Assembly: GCF_005222845.1 (NCBI RefSeq)
Contig: NZ_STFZ01000001.1
Span: forward strand, 1-64,000
Direction of reading: 5' to 3'
Length of the DNA: 64,000 nt
Source of the DNA: Rhizobium sp. FY34
GTDB lineage: Bacteria > Pseudomonadota > Alphaproteobacteria > Rhizobiales > Rhizobiaceae
The translations under genes were made by a program, and so were the position numbers. Positions within the stretch are counted from its first letter, which is position 1. Every line of letters begins with the position of its first letter. The notes beneath the pieces are model-generated. The model saw only the letters and a list, made by a program, of their open reading frames with translations, ran no database searches and had not been told where the DNA came from. Positions 12,101 to 19,426 of the stretch are shown here, one piece after another.

Positions 12101-13371
12101 TATTGACGAGCGATGCTCTTACCGGGCGGTTCAGCACGGTCACGACAGATCTTGCCTTCCTGACACCGGAAGTCAGCTATTCGACCCAGGGTGTTTCGTT
12201 AACATTCTCAACCGGGTCCCAACCGGTGAATTTCACCAGTGTGGCAGCGACGCCCAATCAATTTAACACTGCTTATGCTGTGCAAAGTGGCGGCGCTGGA
12301 TCGGCACTCTATCAGGCTGTGCTCAGCCAAGGCGTAAGCGGCGCCCAGACCGCGTTCGACATGCTTTCGGGAGAGGCCTATGCCAGCGCAAGAACGGTGT
12401 TGCTGGATGATAGCCGACAGGTGCCGACATCGCTGATGGGCCGGTTGCGACAACATAAATATGGTGAGATGGATGGTCCTGCCATAGCGCTGGGTACGGG
12501 CACAGAGGCCATGCGCAGTGTCGCTGTTGATGGCGATGCCACGGGTGTGGTCGTCTGGGGCAATGCGTTCGGTGGAACGATTGAGATTGACAGTGATGGG
12601 AATGCGGCATCAGCCAGTTACGATCGCACCGGTTTCATGGTTGGCGTGGATGGCTGGGTTGACGAGGATTGGCGTGTCGGTCTGGCAGGGGGCTTCACCA
12701 ATGCTAACCTCGCTATCTCGGATCGCGCCAGCTCTGCCGATATCATGACATACAGCTTTGGCCTTTATGCTGGTCGCACATTCGACAATTTCAATGTGCG
12801 GTTTGGGGCGGCCTATAGCTGGAGTGACGTGGACATGTACAGAAATGTGCTATTCCCCGGTTTTACGAACTCATTGACAAGCAGCTATCAAGCACAGACC
12901 ACGCAGGTATTTGCCGAGGTTGGCTACGGATTGACCTGGAACAGCTTTGCGCTGGAACCATTCGGGGGTGTGTCCTATGTCCATCTGAATTCCGGCGCCT
13001 CTCAGGAGACAGGGGGAGCGGCGGCGCTGAATGTGCAGAGCCTCGCAACCGATACAGTGTATTCCACGGTTGGATTGCGGATGGGCACCAGCCTGACGAT
13101 GGAGAATGGAACGACGGTCATGCCACGCATGATGGTGGGTTGGCAGCACGCTTTCGGAGACCTGAATCCGGCCATGCGCTCGACATTTGCCAGCACTGGT
13201 GTGAATTTTGATGTCTTTGGTGCACCGCTGGCAAGGGATGCTGCTTTGCTGGAACTGGGGGTGGACTGGAAGTTGACGGAGACCATGAAGTTGGGACTAT
13301 CCTATCAGGGTACACTATCCAGTGATGCCAAGGATAACGCAGTGAAAGGCGTATTCTCCCTGAAATTCTGA
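3181..13371 (+). CDS. Giant type Va autotransporter adhesin with NSGT-rich beta-helix passenger
   Basis: The protein is 3,396 residues. Residues 1-53 form an extended signal peptide (charged start, hydrophobic core, cleavage near TQAQ). Residues 54 to about 3,000 are a low-complexity passenger full of TNSGTI/TNAGTL repeats, as in AIDA/pertactin-like beta-helices. A junction resembling the autochaperone region lies near 2,965-3,015. Residues about 3,120-3,396 form a 12-strand outer-membrane beta-barrel domain ending in VFSLKF, with the terminal phenylalanine expected for BAM-dependent insertion. Nine copies of a GTAVQFGxGNDxLxLxxG module divide the passenger. The start is TTG at 3181; an in-frame ATG at 3208 is an alternative. 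The passenger is extremely rich in Ser, Thr, Asn and Gly and poor in Cys and Lys, which suits adhesion or biofilm roles and O-glycosylation. The ligand cannot be read from sequence. Confidence 0.95.
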   Translation: MAVKLNIQNMPVAEFERRRLSSLLLSSCSTLALMLTPVAVTLGVALPSPTQAQTTTIGNTNSGYVLGASTSDSSFLVVSGTTISNSGVAISGDGSRSWTVTNQGTVVSTGGDTGILVDDGTGNIGLNVINNGDASHTSALIQGRYGVYVKYGSATITNYGQITGTSSKAAYIYGGGGVIINAVSGVMSGVGGGANIGGSFSGNATLTNSGRIITTAGWGGSISQGTITNNAPGTVAGSGTISGGGGVQLSGGTVINSGLIIGTDAAGTAVFGFSPGPLAVINNASGTIVSATYGINFAAGGTLTNAGTVSATGTAGVAVRVNGAAAISNTGAILGGSSGTGVFLANGGTVTNSAAAATISGGSTGIAITGAAGTVANSGTVSSSSGVGITLSNGGRVTNSGSASVISGTVGIVNSGASGAVVNYGAIIGNSGTAIRFAGNFNDSVQLRSGAVVTGVMDAGAGTDVLQFTGTIAGTIANLTATNFETGTIATGTNWTFTGSTSLGSIILTNLSQMTVAGTFANSGTLNNSGTLTVASGGLINNSGSFANAIRLVIASGGSFTNTGTLTNNTTRTIANAGLLTITSGTFTNNGLLTNTGSISGTVTLTSTGTLDNQLSGRISATGAAVVNSGTVAPTLTNLGTITSSGGRAVTLSNGGKITNSGSASSISAAMFGVNITGAVGTVINDGTITSTGGSAYAAVNLAGGGSISNTGTASVIAGAYGISLSGGTGTLVNRGTISGTTGNAVFFSSGGAVANLTNYGTIISTGASALYLQSGGVVTNAAGATIAGKSVGATILNGYGAGSTLTNAGTIIATDTASGIGVFIDVFGQSNTVINSGTIIGNGGTAVQFGRNTDDVVRFLPGGVFTGVVDGGGGTDTLEFGGTAATNFNGLGGSGFVNFERASVLSGANWTFTGVNSVASSMSMTNSGNMIVAAAGSFTNAGTFINDGTLTATGTMLNAGTMTNTGSIAGAVTITGTGVLTNSATGTITGPATGVGVFGFAGASGPVQNYGTITGYEAVWMDGSGIVNNLGTGSQLIGSYIGVVGFSGAVTVTNAGTIRATTLSSVASHAYGIYARVGATITNSGSASLIASVDRGIQIATGIGVVSNAGQITGANYGVLFASGSYNNTLTNSGTISGGTKAVAFGSGNDLLTLRAGATFIGVVDGGTGTNTMAFDGTGGSFTGLGSSSFTNFGIVSVNSGASWTFTGANTIASGITFTNSGTLANSGTLTNSSTLTNAGLLSNSGTLNNTGLLTVTSGTFLNGGLLTNSGSLSGTVTLASGGTLDNQLTGIMSATSSVVVNASGFAPTLTNAGTISSSGGSGVLLSAGGMVTNSGTGARVTGLGGVKISGGLGTVVNSGTIIATGASPEAGVGLEGGGTVSNLGSASLISGVQFGVHGGGSGVVVNSGTITANTQGVLFTSGGNYGTITNYGTISGTGTFGTGVYLQSGGTVTNAVGAAMSGKRNGIYVYSGPATGNTITNAGTIYGTDAGYGIGIVVNAPGIANALTNSGTIIGNSGTAVRFDGTSDDKVQLLAGAAFTGVVDAGAGTDTLEFGGAAATSITGLGGSGFINFEAASVVAGANWTFTGSNTVVSTLSMTNSGTMTIASGGTFTNSGTFTNAGTLTATGTLINGATMTNSGSIAGTVTLTGTGGLTNQAGGIISGSGVGVIGTLSTGSTIFNAGTITGAGGTAVQFGTGNDVLQLASGASFVGLVDGGAGVDAVELVSGNSILSGFTNFEALQINLGASWTATGTETFATITNAGTLINSGTLGNLDAVLNNGTLQNTGQILNTVTLSGSGVLTNAAGALIEGATDGVTGTGAVARSFTNFGTITGANGRGIYLSAGGAITNSGSASRIGGSASGVQIAGGSGTVTNGGTISGTIGIALSGSFNSTVTNSGTIIGTGGTAVQLGAGNDVLNVLSGGVFNGAADGGAGTNTLAFVSGSGTLSAANFQYVTVASGADWTLGGNQNLTALTNSGSLTNSGTMSVSGTLSSSGQLTNGGSIAGTVTLTSTGRVTNQAGASITGTLAGITGGGASVSNAGAITATGTNGTAIALTGAASVSNTGAASVVSGGLSAISLGGFGTIINAGSLIGGLGYGVALAAGGSLSNSGRISGAVAGVQVADGTATITNTGTIAGTGTSGVGVLFAGSASGTIDNFGLISGASGTAIQFAGGTNRLILRGGSTLSGIADGVLGVNTLVVRDNAMLSGVNAIGFQYVGFIDATNAVDANSTITNPTVIAGTLTNQGVLNGIVTVDAGAVLNSSGIVSAGDSSTNSGTIANTGSFSVLAGMLNQGTLISTAFLQNDGQLLNAGSLSASGTLINSGILTNSASMSNSGNISGSGSFANSGSFTNSGNVSMTVHLSGSGKVDNQVSGRIGGLLAGISATSGSNVVTNAGTIVASGSTGAAVSLSAGTVANSSSTALIQGEVAGVAMTSAGTISNSGTITGVNGTGLLLGAGGSVTNAGLLTGATSGITISGGTGTLITNTGTISGTGTSGVGVLFTGTASGTIDNFGVISGSSDTAIQFAGGTNRLILQDGSTLIGVADGRLGTNTLIVTGSAQLQNARVLGFSYVAFRDATQTVGSSTTLGNVAVVAGTLTNQGTLNGSLSVDSGTTLINGGVVLVTDTATNTGNIVSSGLFTSTSTLTSSGSIDNSGTLSNSGSLRNNGTLTNSGSMTNTGAFSNAGTLSNTGTISGSGTFENSGSFSNSGSVLATDVGVIGTGIINNSGTIIGTADTGVNLGSGGVLINTISGFIQGGIYGVQVGTGGTVINAGTILDDDIAGLALGSSASLTNSGSIGGVFGLIFTGTGASATNSGTITGTGGVAIQFGGGVNSLTLTTGSVLDGGIDGGSGAGRITLDGTGSLNSTIANFGAGSSLTIAAGAVWTTTGNWTIGSVRNAGQLQPGAAGSALRIAGNFTQTASGTMQVAINSAGQSSQLLVSGTASIDGTLSVLAGSGGYQASTAYSILTSDALTGRFSTVTTDLAFLTPEVSYSTQGVSLTFSTGSQPVNFTSVAATPNQFNTAYAVQSGGAGSALYQAVLSQGVSGAQTAFDMLSGEAYASARTVLLDDSRQVPTSLMGRLRQHKYGEMDGPAIALGTGTEAMRSVAVDGDATGVVVWGNAFGGTIEIDSDGNAASASYDRTGFMVGVDGWVDEDWRVGLAGGFTNANLAISDRASSADIMTYSFGLYAGRTFDNFNVRFGAAYSWSDVDMYRNVLFPGFTNSLTSSYQAQTTQVFAEVGYGLTWNSFALEPFGGVSYVHLNSGASQETGGAAALNVQSLATDTVYSTVGLRMGTSLTMENGTTVMPRMMVGWQHAFGDLNPAMRSTFASTGVNFDVFGAPLARDAALLELGVDWKLTETMKLGLSYQGTLSSDAKDNAVKGVFSLKF
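4470..11880 (+). repeat. Nine imperfect passenger modules within the autotransporter
   Basis: A module of roughly 70-80 codons recurs at about 4470, 5710, 6600, 7730, 8250, 8900, 9690, 10750 and 11660. Each copy begins like GTAVQFGTGNDVLQLASG, continues with a VDGGxGTDTLxF stretch and ends near a SWTFTGxNT segment. Between copies lie variable numbers of TNSGTL repeats and GGxVTNSGSAS blocks. The longest repeated super-unit, beginning LDNQLSG or LDNQLTG, occurs near 5010 and 7040. Copies have diverged at the DNA level, so this is old tandem expansion and not a recent slip. Confidence 0.85.
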
Positions 13372-13573
13372 TGCTGCATAAACATCGGGCGCGCGGCGCA
13401 ATGTGAACACGCTCGCTCGTGTGTGATGACCGATGCGCATTGATAGATTGGTATAAGACGTAAATACATTGTCGATTATTGGCATGAGGCATGCGTGAAT
13501 GAACGGACTTCACCCCAGTTTTTGCACCTGTGGTAGCAGGCTTAGACCCGTGCGTTGCTGCCAACTGGACCTC

Positions 13574-15325
13574 ATGACGCTTGGCCCTGCGGCTGCCAGC
13601 CGCCACCTTTTGCCATTGGTGGATCAGGCCATTGCCTTCCATGCCCGCGGTGAACTTGCTGAGGCCCAGCGGATATGCCTTGAGGTTCTCGAATTGGCGC
13701 CGGGGCAGGGCGGCGCTCTGGCCGTACTATACCAGATTCGCAAGGCCGAAGGTGTATTGCCGGCCGCCGAGGCGCTGGTGCGCAGGCTTGTTGCAATTGA
13801 TCCGAACAATGTGTGGGCGACACAGGAACTTGCCTTGCTGCTTTTTGGCAAGGGGGATCATTTTGACGCTGAATTCCACGCCAGAAATGCCGTCCGTATT
13901 GCGCCGACAGATGCCCAGTCGCACAATCTGATGGGCATGATCATGACAGAGGCGAACCGACCGCAGATCGGTGAGTTTCATTATCGTAGAGCATTGGAAC
14001 TTCTGGGACATCGGCAGCCCATTCTTCTTGCCAATCTTGCCTGGAATTTGAAAAATCAAGGCAAGATGACAGAATCCCGCGCTCTTTACGAAGAGTCAGC
14101 GGAACTGGCGCCCGATGTGCTGCAAACCCTTTTGGGGTGGGCGCGCATGGAGGAGACCGATCGCGATTTTGTGCGCGCCGACGCTATTCTGGATCAGGCT
14201 GACGCCCTGTTTCCGGGACATCCCAGTATCCTTCTGCATCGTGCTGTCATACGCGGTCGCGCCAAGGATTACGCCTCGGCGCTGGCACTTCTGGACCAAC
14301 TGGAGCAACTGAATCAGGGCATGGGATTGGGGACCAATGAGCTTTTGGAAAAGGGGCGGTTACTCGACAAAATAGGCCGATATGACGAAGCATTTTCTGC
14401 CTTCACGGAAGGCAAGCGCAAAAATGTCGAGATGAGCGGCACGGTCTACATGTCTGATCATGCTGCGCAGCTTGCGCAAAGATTGAAAGCGTACTTCACG
14501 GCAAACCGGCTGCGTATTGTGCCGCGGGCAAAGCCGATAGAGAGCGGGCCTCGCCCCATTTTCATTCTCGGGTTTCCACGCTCTGGCACCACTATGGTGG
14601 AGCAGACCCTATCTGCCCATCCGAAGATTTCGGCGGGCGACGAACTGACATTCATTCACGATATTGCCAATTTGATGCCGCGCATGCTCAACAGCCCGCT
14701 GGCCTATCCGGAAGCGTTGGCGGACCTGTGGATGGGCGATCAATATGAAGGCCTCGACAATCTAAGGGATCATTACCTGCAGCGTGTGAAGCAACTGGGC
14801 ATCATTGAAACGGGCTCCACCCGCTTTACCGATAAAATGCCGCTCAACGAGACACATATGGGTTTGATTGCCCTGATGTTCCCTCAGGCACCGCTCATCC
14901 ATGTCCTGCGCCATCCGCTGGATATCGTGCTGTCAGTCTATTCCAATCATCTGACACACGGTTTCTACTGCGCCAATGCGTTGGAAACCATCGCCCAGCA
15001 CTATCTCCTGGTGATGGACCTCGTCGATCACTACAGACGGGAGATGACACTGAAATACATGGCGGTGCGTTACGAAGATATCGTTGACGATCAGGAGGCT
15101 CATGTCCGTCGTATATTGTCCTTTATCGATCTGCCGTTCGACAAGCGTTGCCTGAAGTTCCACGAGAACAAGCGCTATGCCCGGACAGCCAGCTATGCGC
15201 AGGTCACGGAAAAGCTCTATGATGGATCGCGTTATCGCTACCGTCATTATCTGGAGCACCTTAGGCCGGTGATCCCCGTACTTGCGCCGACTATTCACCG
15301 GCTGGGTTATTCTATCGATGACTGA
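13574..15325 (+). CDS. TPR-repeat sulfotransferase
   Basis: The N-terminal 300 residues are a string of tetratricopeptide repeats (for example QAIAFHARGELAEAQRICL and later ALALLDQLEQ units). The C-terminal half is a PAPS-dependent sulfotransferase: the 5'-phosphosulfate-binding loop PIFILGFPRSGTT lies at about 328-340 and the 3'-phosphate motif RHPLDIVLSVYSN near 446. TPR-sulfotransferases of this layout are common in Alphaproteobacteria and are thought to act on protein or glycan acceptors held by the TPR part. The frame is open back to an ATG at 13499, but residues before 13574 do not look like TPR; neither start has a strong Shine-Dalgarno. It lies 202 bases after the autotransporter and overlaps the next gene by 8 bases. 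The acceptor is unknown; the adhesin is the obvious candidate. Confidence 0.85.
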   Translation: MTLGPAAASRHLLPLVDQAIAFHARGELAEAQRICLEVLELAPGQGGALAVLYQIRKAEGVLPAAEALVRRLVAIDPNNVWATQELALLLFGKGDHFDAEFHARNAVRIAPTDAQSHNLMGMIMTEANRPQIGEFHYRRALELLGHRQPILLANLAWNLKNQGKMTESRALYEESAELAPDVLQTLLGWARMEETDRDFVRADAILDQADALFPGHPSILLHRAVIRGRAKDYASALALLDQLEQLNQGMGLGTNELLEKGRLLDKIGRYDEAFSAFTEGKRKNVEMSGTVYMSDHAAQLAQRLKAYFTANRLRIVPRAKPIESGPRPIFILGFPRSGTTMVEQTLSAHPKISAGDELTFIHDIANLMPRMLNSPLAYPEALADLWMGDQYEGLDNLRDHYLQRVKQLGIIETGSTRFTDKMPLNETHMGLIALMFPQAPLIHVLRHPLDIVLSVYSNHLTHGFYCANALETIAQHYLLVMDLVDHYRREMTLKYMAVRYEDIVDDQEAHVRRILSFIDLPFDKRCLKFHENKRYARTASYAQVTEKLYDGSRYRYRHYLEHLRPVIPVLAPTIHRLGYSIDD

Positions 15326-16748
15326 ATATCTGCCGCTGAAATCCGGATCTGACCAGCCAGCCGTGACACTCAGTGTGGATGAGTGGATCGCTGAAGCGGT
15401 TGCGCATGAGCAGTCTGGCCGCCCCGATGAGGCGGAACAGATCATCGCATTTGTGATCGCTGAAAAACCCGATTACGTCCCGGCACTGTTTCAGGCGTCT
15501 ATCCTGTCATACAAAAGAAAGCAGATGCAGGAAGCTATCGAGCGTCTGGAGCGGGCGCTGGCGCTTGCTCCAGACGAGCCGCTTCTTCATCGCAACATGT
15601 GTGAGCTTTGTCGCAGCCAATGGATGCTGGATAAGGCTGTCTTTCACGGAAGACGTGCTGTGGAGCTGGCGCCGGATGATGCCGCCGCCCACTACAATCT
15701 GGGTGTCCTGCATTATGACCGGATGGAAATCGAGGAGGCGATTGCCCATGCAAGGCGCGCTCTGGCTCTCGAACCAGCCATGGCATCAGCGCATTTCGAA
15801 CTTGCTGAAGCTCTGCTCCTGAACGGTGAATTTGCGGAGGGTTGGCGAGAATACGAATGGCGGTTTGACATGCCCAATTCGCCTCGCCTTCTTCCGCCGA
15901 CAGATCGGCCAGCATGGGACGGAAAACCGATGCCAAACGGTACCGTGATGCTGATTGGTGATCAGGGCTTTGGTGATACGATTCAATTTTGCCGCTACAT
16001 TCCGGAGGTGGCGCGACGATGCCAGAATATCGTCATGGCCTGCAGTTCCGAAATGAAGCCAATCGTAATGCAGCAAAACAGTGCGATGCAGTATTTTGAT
16101 CGCTGGGATCAGGTACCGGCATTTGATGCCTACTGCCCGCTTTCGGGTCTGCCACGCCTATTCCAGACTGATCTGAACTCGATTCCGGCGCCGATACCTT
16201 ATGTCAGGCCTGATCCGGCCAAGCTCGCCTACTGGCGCAAGCGCCTGGAAGACCTCATACCGCGTGGGTATCAGTCCATTGGCATTGCCTGGGCGGGCAG
16301 ACCAACCCATGGCAATGACTTTAACCGTTCGATGGCTTTGCGCGATCTTGCGCCACTCAGCCAGTTGCAGAACACGGTACTGGTGTCATTGCAAATGGGG
16401 CCCGCCATGGCCCAGATTTCGGACTATTATGGTGCCGCACCGCTGATCAATCTGGGCGCTGAGATTGCCGATTTTGCGGATACAACAGCAATCCTTGCGC
16501 TTATCGATCACGTTGTGGCTGTGGATACGTCGATTGTTCATCTGGCCGGTGCCATGGGGTGCCCCGTGTCGGTGCTCCTGCCTTTTGCGCCGGACTGGCG
16601 GTGGCTGCGGGACCGCAAAGATAGTCCTTGGTATCCCAGTGTTCAGTTGTTTCGTCAGACCAGAAGTGGTGTCTGGACCCAGCCGGTCAGTGCGGTTGCT
16701 TCAAATAGATCTTCTGTGGTTGAGCGACGAGCGCACTTGCGCACCTGA
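15318..16748 (+). CDS. TPR-repeat glycosyltransferase with GT9 (heptosyltransferase)-like C-terminal domain
   Basis: Start at 15318 gives ATGACTGA, an 8-base overlap with the sulfotransferase. Residues 1 to about 190 contain TPR units (AIERLERALALAPDEPLLH, HYNLGVLHYDRMEIEEAIAH). The C-terminal part is GT-B-like: GDQGFGDTIQF near 214 corresponds to the N-terminal glycine loop, and VDTSIVHLAGAMGCPV near 402 matches the nucleotide-sugar-binding signature of GT9 heptosyltransferases, followed by a WYPSVQLFRQ segment usual in TPR-linked members. It could transfer heptose from ADP-heptose to a protein substrate, given hldE and gmhB nearby, but a different sugar donor cannot be excluded. The TPR fusion suggests a protein acceptor, by analogy with OGT-type enzymes. 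Confidence 0.82.
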   Translation: MTEYLPLKSGSDQPAVTLSVDEWIAEAVAHEQSGRPDEAEQIIAFVIAEKPDYVPALFQASILSYKRKQMQEAIERLERALALAPDEPLLHRNMCELCRSQWMLDKAVFHGRRAVELAPDDAAAHYNLGVLHYDRMEIEEAIAHARRALALEPAMASAHFELAEALLLNGEFAEGWREYEWRFDMPNSPRLLPPTDRPAWDGKPMPNGTVMLIGDQGFGDTIQFCRYIPEVARRCQNIVMACSSEMKPIVMQQNSAMQYFDRWDQVPAFDAYCPLSGLPRLFQTDLNSIPAPIPYVRPDPAKLAYWRKRLEDLIPRGYQSIGIAWAGRPTHGNDFNRSMALRDLAPLSQLQNTVLVSLQMGPAMAQISDYYGAAPLINLGAEIADFADTTAILALIDHVVAVDTSIVHLAGAMGCPVSVLLPFAPDWRWLRDRKDSPWYPSVQLFRQTRSGVWTQPVSAVASNRSSVVERRAHLRT

Positions 16749-16868
16749 GTGTGTCTAGTCCATATTGTGCCACCAGTAATTGGGGCGATTGGCGTACATT
16801 GCTGCCCACGGCAAATCTGCGGTAGTGGGCGGCACGCATTTGCGTTCACTATCATGCACCGAGGTCTA

Positions 16869-17681
16869 ATGATGCCCCCGCAAATCTCGATTGTTCCAGA
16901 TAACATCCTGCGTTCGTCAGATCGGCAATCGCTTAATCGTATACCGAGCACATTCGACTGGGAAATCTGGGGGCCTATGTCCAATGTCATCGGAGAACTG
17001 CGAGATTCGCACGGCCTTCATCGAAAAGCCTGGGAATATGGGACTTGTGTGCTGGGGCTGAACAAGCTGGCCTCGCTGGATGAAGGATCATCCATTCTGG
17101 CCACAGGCGCCGGGTCTGACCGTCCGCTCTTCTACTACGCCAATCGTTGCAAGGCGGTTTTTGCAACTGATTTGTACGATGAATCTCAGTCCGAGGGCGC
17201 ATCTCGGATGTTGACTGAGCCTCAGCGGTTTGCCCCATTCCCCTATGCCGAAGATCGTCTTCATGTCGAACGCATGTCTCCGTTAGATCTGAGATTTGAA
17301 GACAACAGCTTTCAGGCGGCATTCTGTTTGTCATCGATTGAGCAATTCGGCTCGCGCGATAACCAGAGATTGGCCATGCAGGAAATGGCCAGAGTTCTGA
17401 AGCCGGGAGGGATTGTCTGTATTGTTGTCGAACTGATATTGAACAATGAAAAACATCCAAAATATTTCCGGTTGGATGGGTTGGAAAAGGTGTTCTTTAC
17501 CCATAAAAACCTGAAGCTTGTTGGCGGTGAGCTTGATCTGCGTGTTCAGAAAAGTCTATTTGACTACCCCTGCGATTTGAGAGATCCGAAGGGCCGAGAC
17601 AAAAGTCCCCATATCGTGCTGACAGACGGATCAGTCATATGGACCTCTCTCTCAATGTTCTTGCAAAAGACAGGTGTCTGA
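16869..17681 (+). CDS. Class I SAM-dependent methyltransferase
   Basis: This is about 270 residues with the Methyltransf_11 pattern: motif I ILATGAGSDRPLFYY near residue 75, the FQAAFCLSSIEQFG segment near 147 and the post-motif LKPGGIVCIVVE near 177. The frame is open to an ATG at 16749, but the first 40 codons of that version look non-coding. The start at 16869 follows ACCGAGG and is preferred. It sits 120 bases after the TPR-glycosyltransferase on the same strand. Methyltransferases of this type often methylate sugars or cap glycan chains in surface polysaccharide clusters; the substrate here is unknown. Confidence 0.8.
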   Translation: MMPPQISIVPDNILRSSDRQSLNRIPSTFDWEIWGPMSNVIGELRDSHGLHRKAWEYGTCVLGLNKLASLDEGSSILATGAGSDRPLFYYANRCKAVFATDLYDESQSEGASRMLTEPQRFAPFPYAEDRLHVERMSPLDLRFEDNSFQAAFCLSSIEQFGSRDNQRLAMQEMARVLKPGGIVCIVVELILNNEKHPKYFRLDGLEKVFFTHKNLKLVGGELDLRVQKSLFDYPCDLRDPKGRDKSPHIVLTDGSVIWTSLSMFLQKTGV

Positions 17682-18034
17682 GAGGCTAGACTTGCATAGC
17701 AAAAGTGCAAAGGTGCTTTCAGTTGAAGCGGCCAGTTTGTGGTGTTGTGCTGGCCTGGAATTGCCGGATGTCTGTGTTTCGATCGCGGATCGAATGTTCA
17801 TACATAACGTGTCGGGCGTCATGGCAAAGAAAACCTTCACGCCGGAGACGGGATGATTGACGGGAGGCGTTTCCATGCGTCATCCTCACAGTCTAGAGTG
17901 GTATATAAAGAATTTGGGCGGGCAAGCTACCTAGTGGAATGAATTTGACATTTGATCGAAGAGCGTTCCGCAAACGGGTGTCAAATGTCAAATTGGTTCC
18001 ACTAAGTCTCACCGACAGAGGCAGACTGAAGAAT
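17682..18034 (+). other. Intergenic stretch before the glycosyltransferase-like trio
   Basis: No convincing gene is seen between the methyltransferase stop and the preferred start of the next gene. Its main content is a long inverted repeat at 17929-18007. A 60-codon frame at 17674-17856 has no recognisable protein features. If the next gene starts at 17939, the last 96 bases are coding. Confidence 0.5.
17929..18007. repeat. Long imperfect inverted repeat (27-base arms, 25-base loop)
   Basis: The left arm (17929-17955) and right arm (17981-18007) are complementary at 24 of 27 positions, including an unbroken 14-base core, AATTTGACATTTGA pairing with TCAAATGTCAAATT. Transcribed, it would form a very stable stem with a 25-base loop just upstream of, or at the very start of, the next gene. 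There is no T-run directly after it. It could be an attenuator, an mRNA-stabilising hairpin, a regulator site or a miniature mobile-element remnant. Confidence 0.85.
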
Positions 18035-19426
18035 ATGACATTTGATGCAGACGCTACGAAACTCGGGCGCATACTCTGGCTGGGAAACCGGCCGAATTCG
18101 ACAGGGAATGAGCCCGCCCGCCTCCGTCACCTGGGTTTTGCCGTGACCGAATTGGCAGACGACGCGCTGGGTCAGTTCATGGTGGGAGGAGCGATGAGCG
18201 GTTCAGATCGCGCCTCTGTTCTGCCTTCGTCGGAAAAGCCGCAAGTGTCTACTGATGGTGCCCGCATACTGAACACCCGATTCGACACGATTGTCGTGGC
18301 CAATGATGCTGTTCGCACCAATGAAATACTGCGCGTTTTTGACGGGCGCGTGATCATCCGGGCGCATGGATGGCGGCGACCCATCGGTTCGGAACTCTTT
18401 CACCTGGGATGCTATCCAATCATCCAGCGACGTCACCAGACTTATCATGTCGTCACTGACGCGCAGACCGCCAAAGACGATCTTGCTATCGGAACACTGG
18501 CGATAGCTCCAGCCTGGCTCGATGAACGTCTCGATCGACTGAAGGGAACGTGGAACGGCATCGCATCGAAAGGTGCGGGGAAAGTTGTCGTCAGTCTGCC
18601 GGCAACGGATGTCGATCCTATCGATAGAAACTATTCCCTGTTCATCCGGCAACACTTCCCGGACACGATCTGTAACCATATGATCCATTTGGGCCTTCGC
18701 GACAGCGACAACTGGCAACGACAAAGGCAACGCATTGTCACGCTCCAGACGGCGGCCGCCTATCTGTATCCATATGTCGACAAGAATCACGTGGATATAA
18801 CGCCGTTGGAAATGATGCTGATCGGCGGGCCGGTCGTATTCTTCGATGGCGGCTATCTGTCGGCTTTAATGCCGGCGGGGGCGCCCGGCCGCGCCCGGAC
18901 AGTTGATGAGGCTCATCAGCTTTGCGACCGCCTACGTACGGGAGATCGCGTGCTTATCCGCGATATTCTGGCTTCGCAAGCTGCCTTGCTTGCCCGTTAC
19001 GATGTGCGGGTAGCCGGCCCGCAATTTGACAGCACGTTTTCTGCTATCCTCAGTGAGCCCCAGATGAACCGTCCGGGTGTTTCGCGCTCAGGCATCACTT
19101 ATACATGCGACCTTGCGGATCGTCAGATGCGCCGTTTGATGACGGCACTGACGTTCCAGCCAAGCGATGATGCGGTGGCTGCGGACTGGACGTCGAGGGA
19201 TGTGATTACCGTCTTTTACCGAACGGTATTGGATTCGGCCCCGGATCCCGAAAATTCAAACGCGTATGTCGCCGCACTCGATGCCGGAGTGCGGCCCATT
19301 GAAGTGTTGAGGTTGATGATGAATCACAATTTGCATCTGCTCAGTGATCATCGAAACCGGTTCATTCGTACACTTCGTGTCGCCCCGAATGGGACGTCAT
19401 CTCGTTTCAACCGGCCTTTGATATGA
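18035..19426 (+). CDS. Glycosyltransferase-like (GT-B fold) protein, first of three
   Basis: I do not recognise a named family. The protein opens with GRILWLGNRPNSTGNE, like the start of a GT-B Rossmann domain, and has an ITPLEMMLIGGPVVFFDGG segment near 255-275, which resembles the glycine/glutamate donor-site region of GT4-type enzymes. That segment is matched by IEMMAYGGPVIYLKG in the 22077-23831 gene, so these two are paralogues. The frame is open to an ATG at 17939; that start would place the inverted repeat inside the coding region, and neither start has an ideal Shine-Dalgarno. The stop overlaps the next start (ATGA). Function in glycan assembly is inferred from fold signals and neighbours. 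Confidence 0.65.
   Translation: MTFDADATKLGRILWLGNRPNSTGNEPARLRHLGFAVTELADDALGQFMVGGAMSGSDRASVLPSSEKPQVSTDGARILNTRFDTIVVANDAVRTNEILRVFDGRVIIRAHGWRRPIGSELFHLGCYPIIQRRHQTYHVVTDAQTAKDDLAIGTLAIAPAWLDERLDRLKGTWNGIASKGAGKVVVSLPATDVDPIDRNYSLFIRQHFPDTICNHMIHLGLRDSDNWQRQRQRIVTLQTAAAYLYPYVDKNHVDITPLEMMLIGGPVVFFDGGYLSALMPAGAPGRARTVDEAHQLCDRLRTGDRVLIRDILASQAALLARYDVRVAGPQFDSTFSAILSEPQMNRPGVSRSGITYTCDLADRQMRRLMTALTFQPSDDAVAADWTSRDVITVFYRTVLDSAPDPENSNAYVAALDAGVRPIEVLRLMMNHNLHLLSDHRNRFIRTLRVAPNGTSSRFNRPLI

Noticed and set aside
3679-12456. Many long antisense frames across the autotransporter (up to 461 codons at 7156-8541)
   Set aside because: They are shadows of GC-rich repeat codons and consist of low-complexity Val/Pro/Thr or Ala/Arg/Gly sequence without start signals or domains.
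13408-13424. ACACG/CGTGT stem after the autotransporter
   Set aside because: Five-base stem only; not convincing as a terminator.
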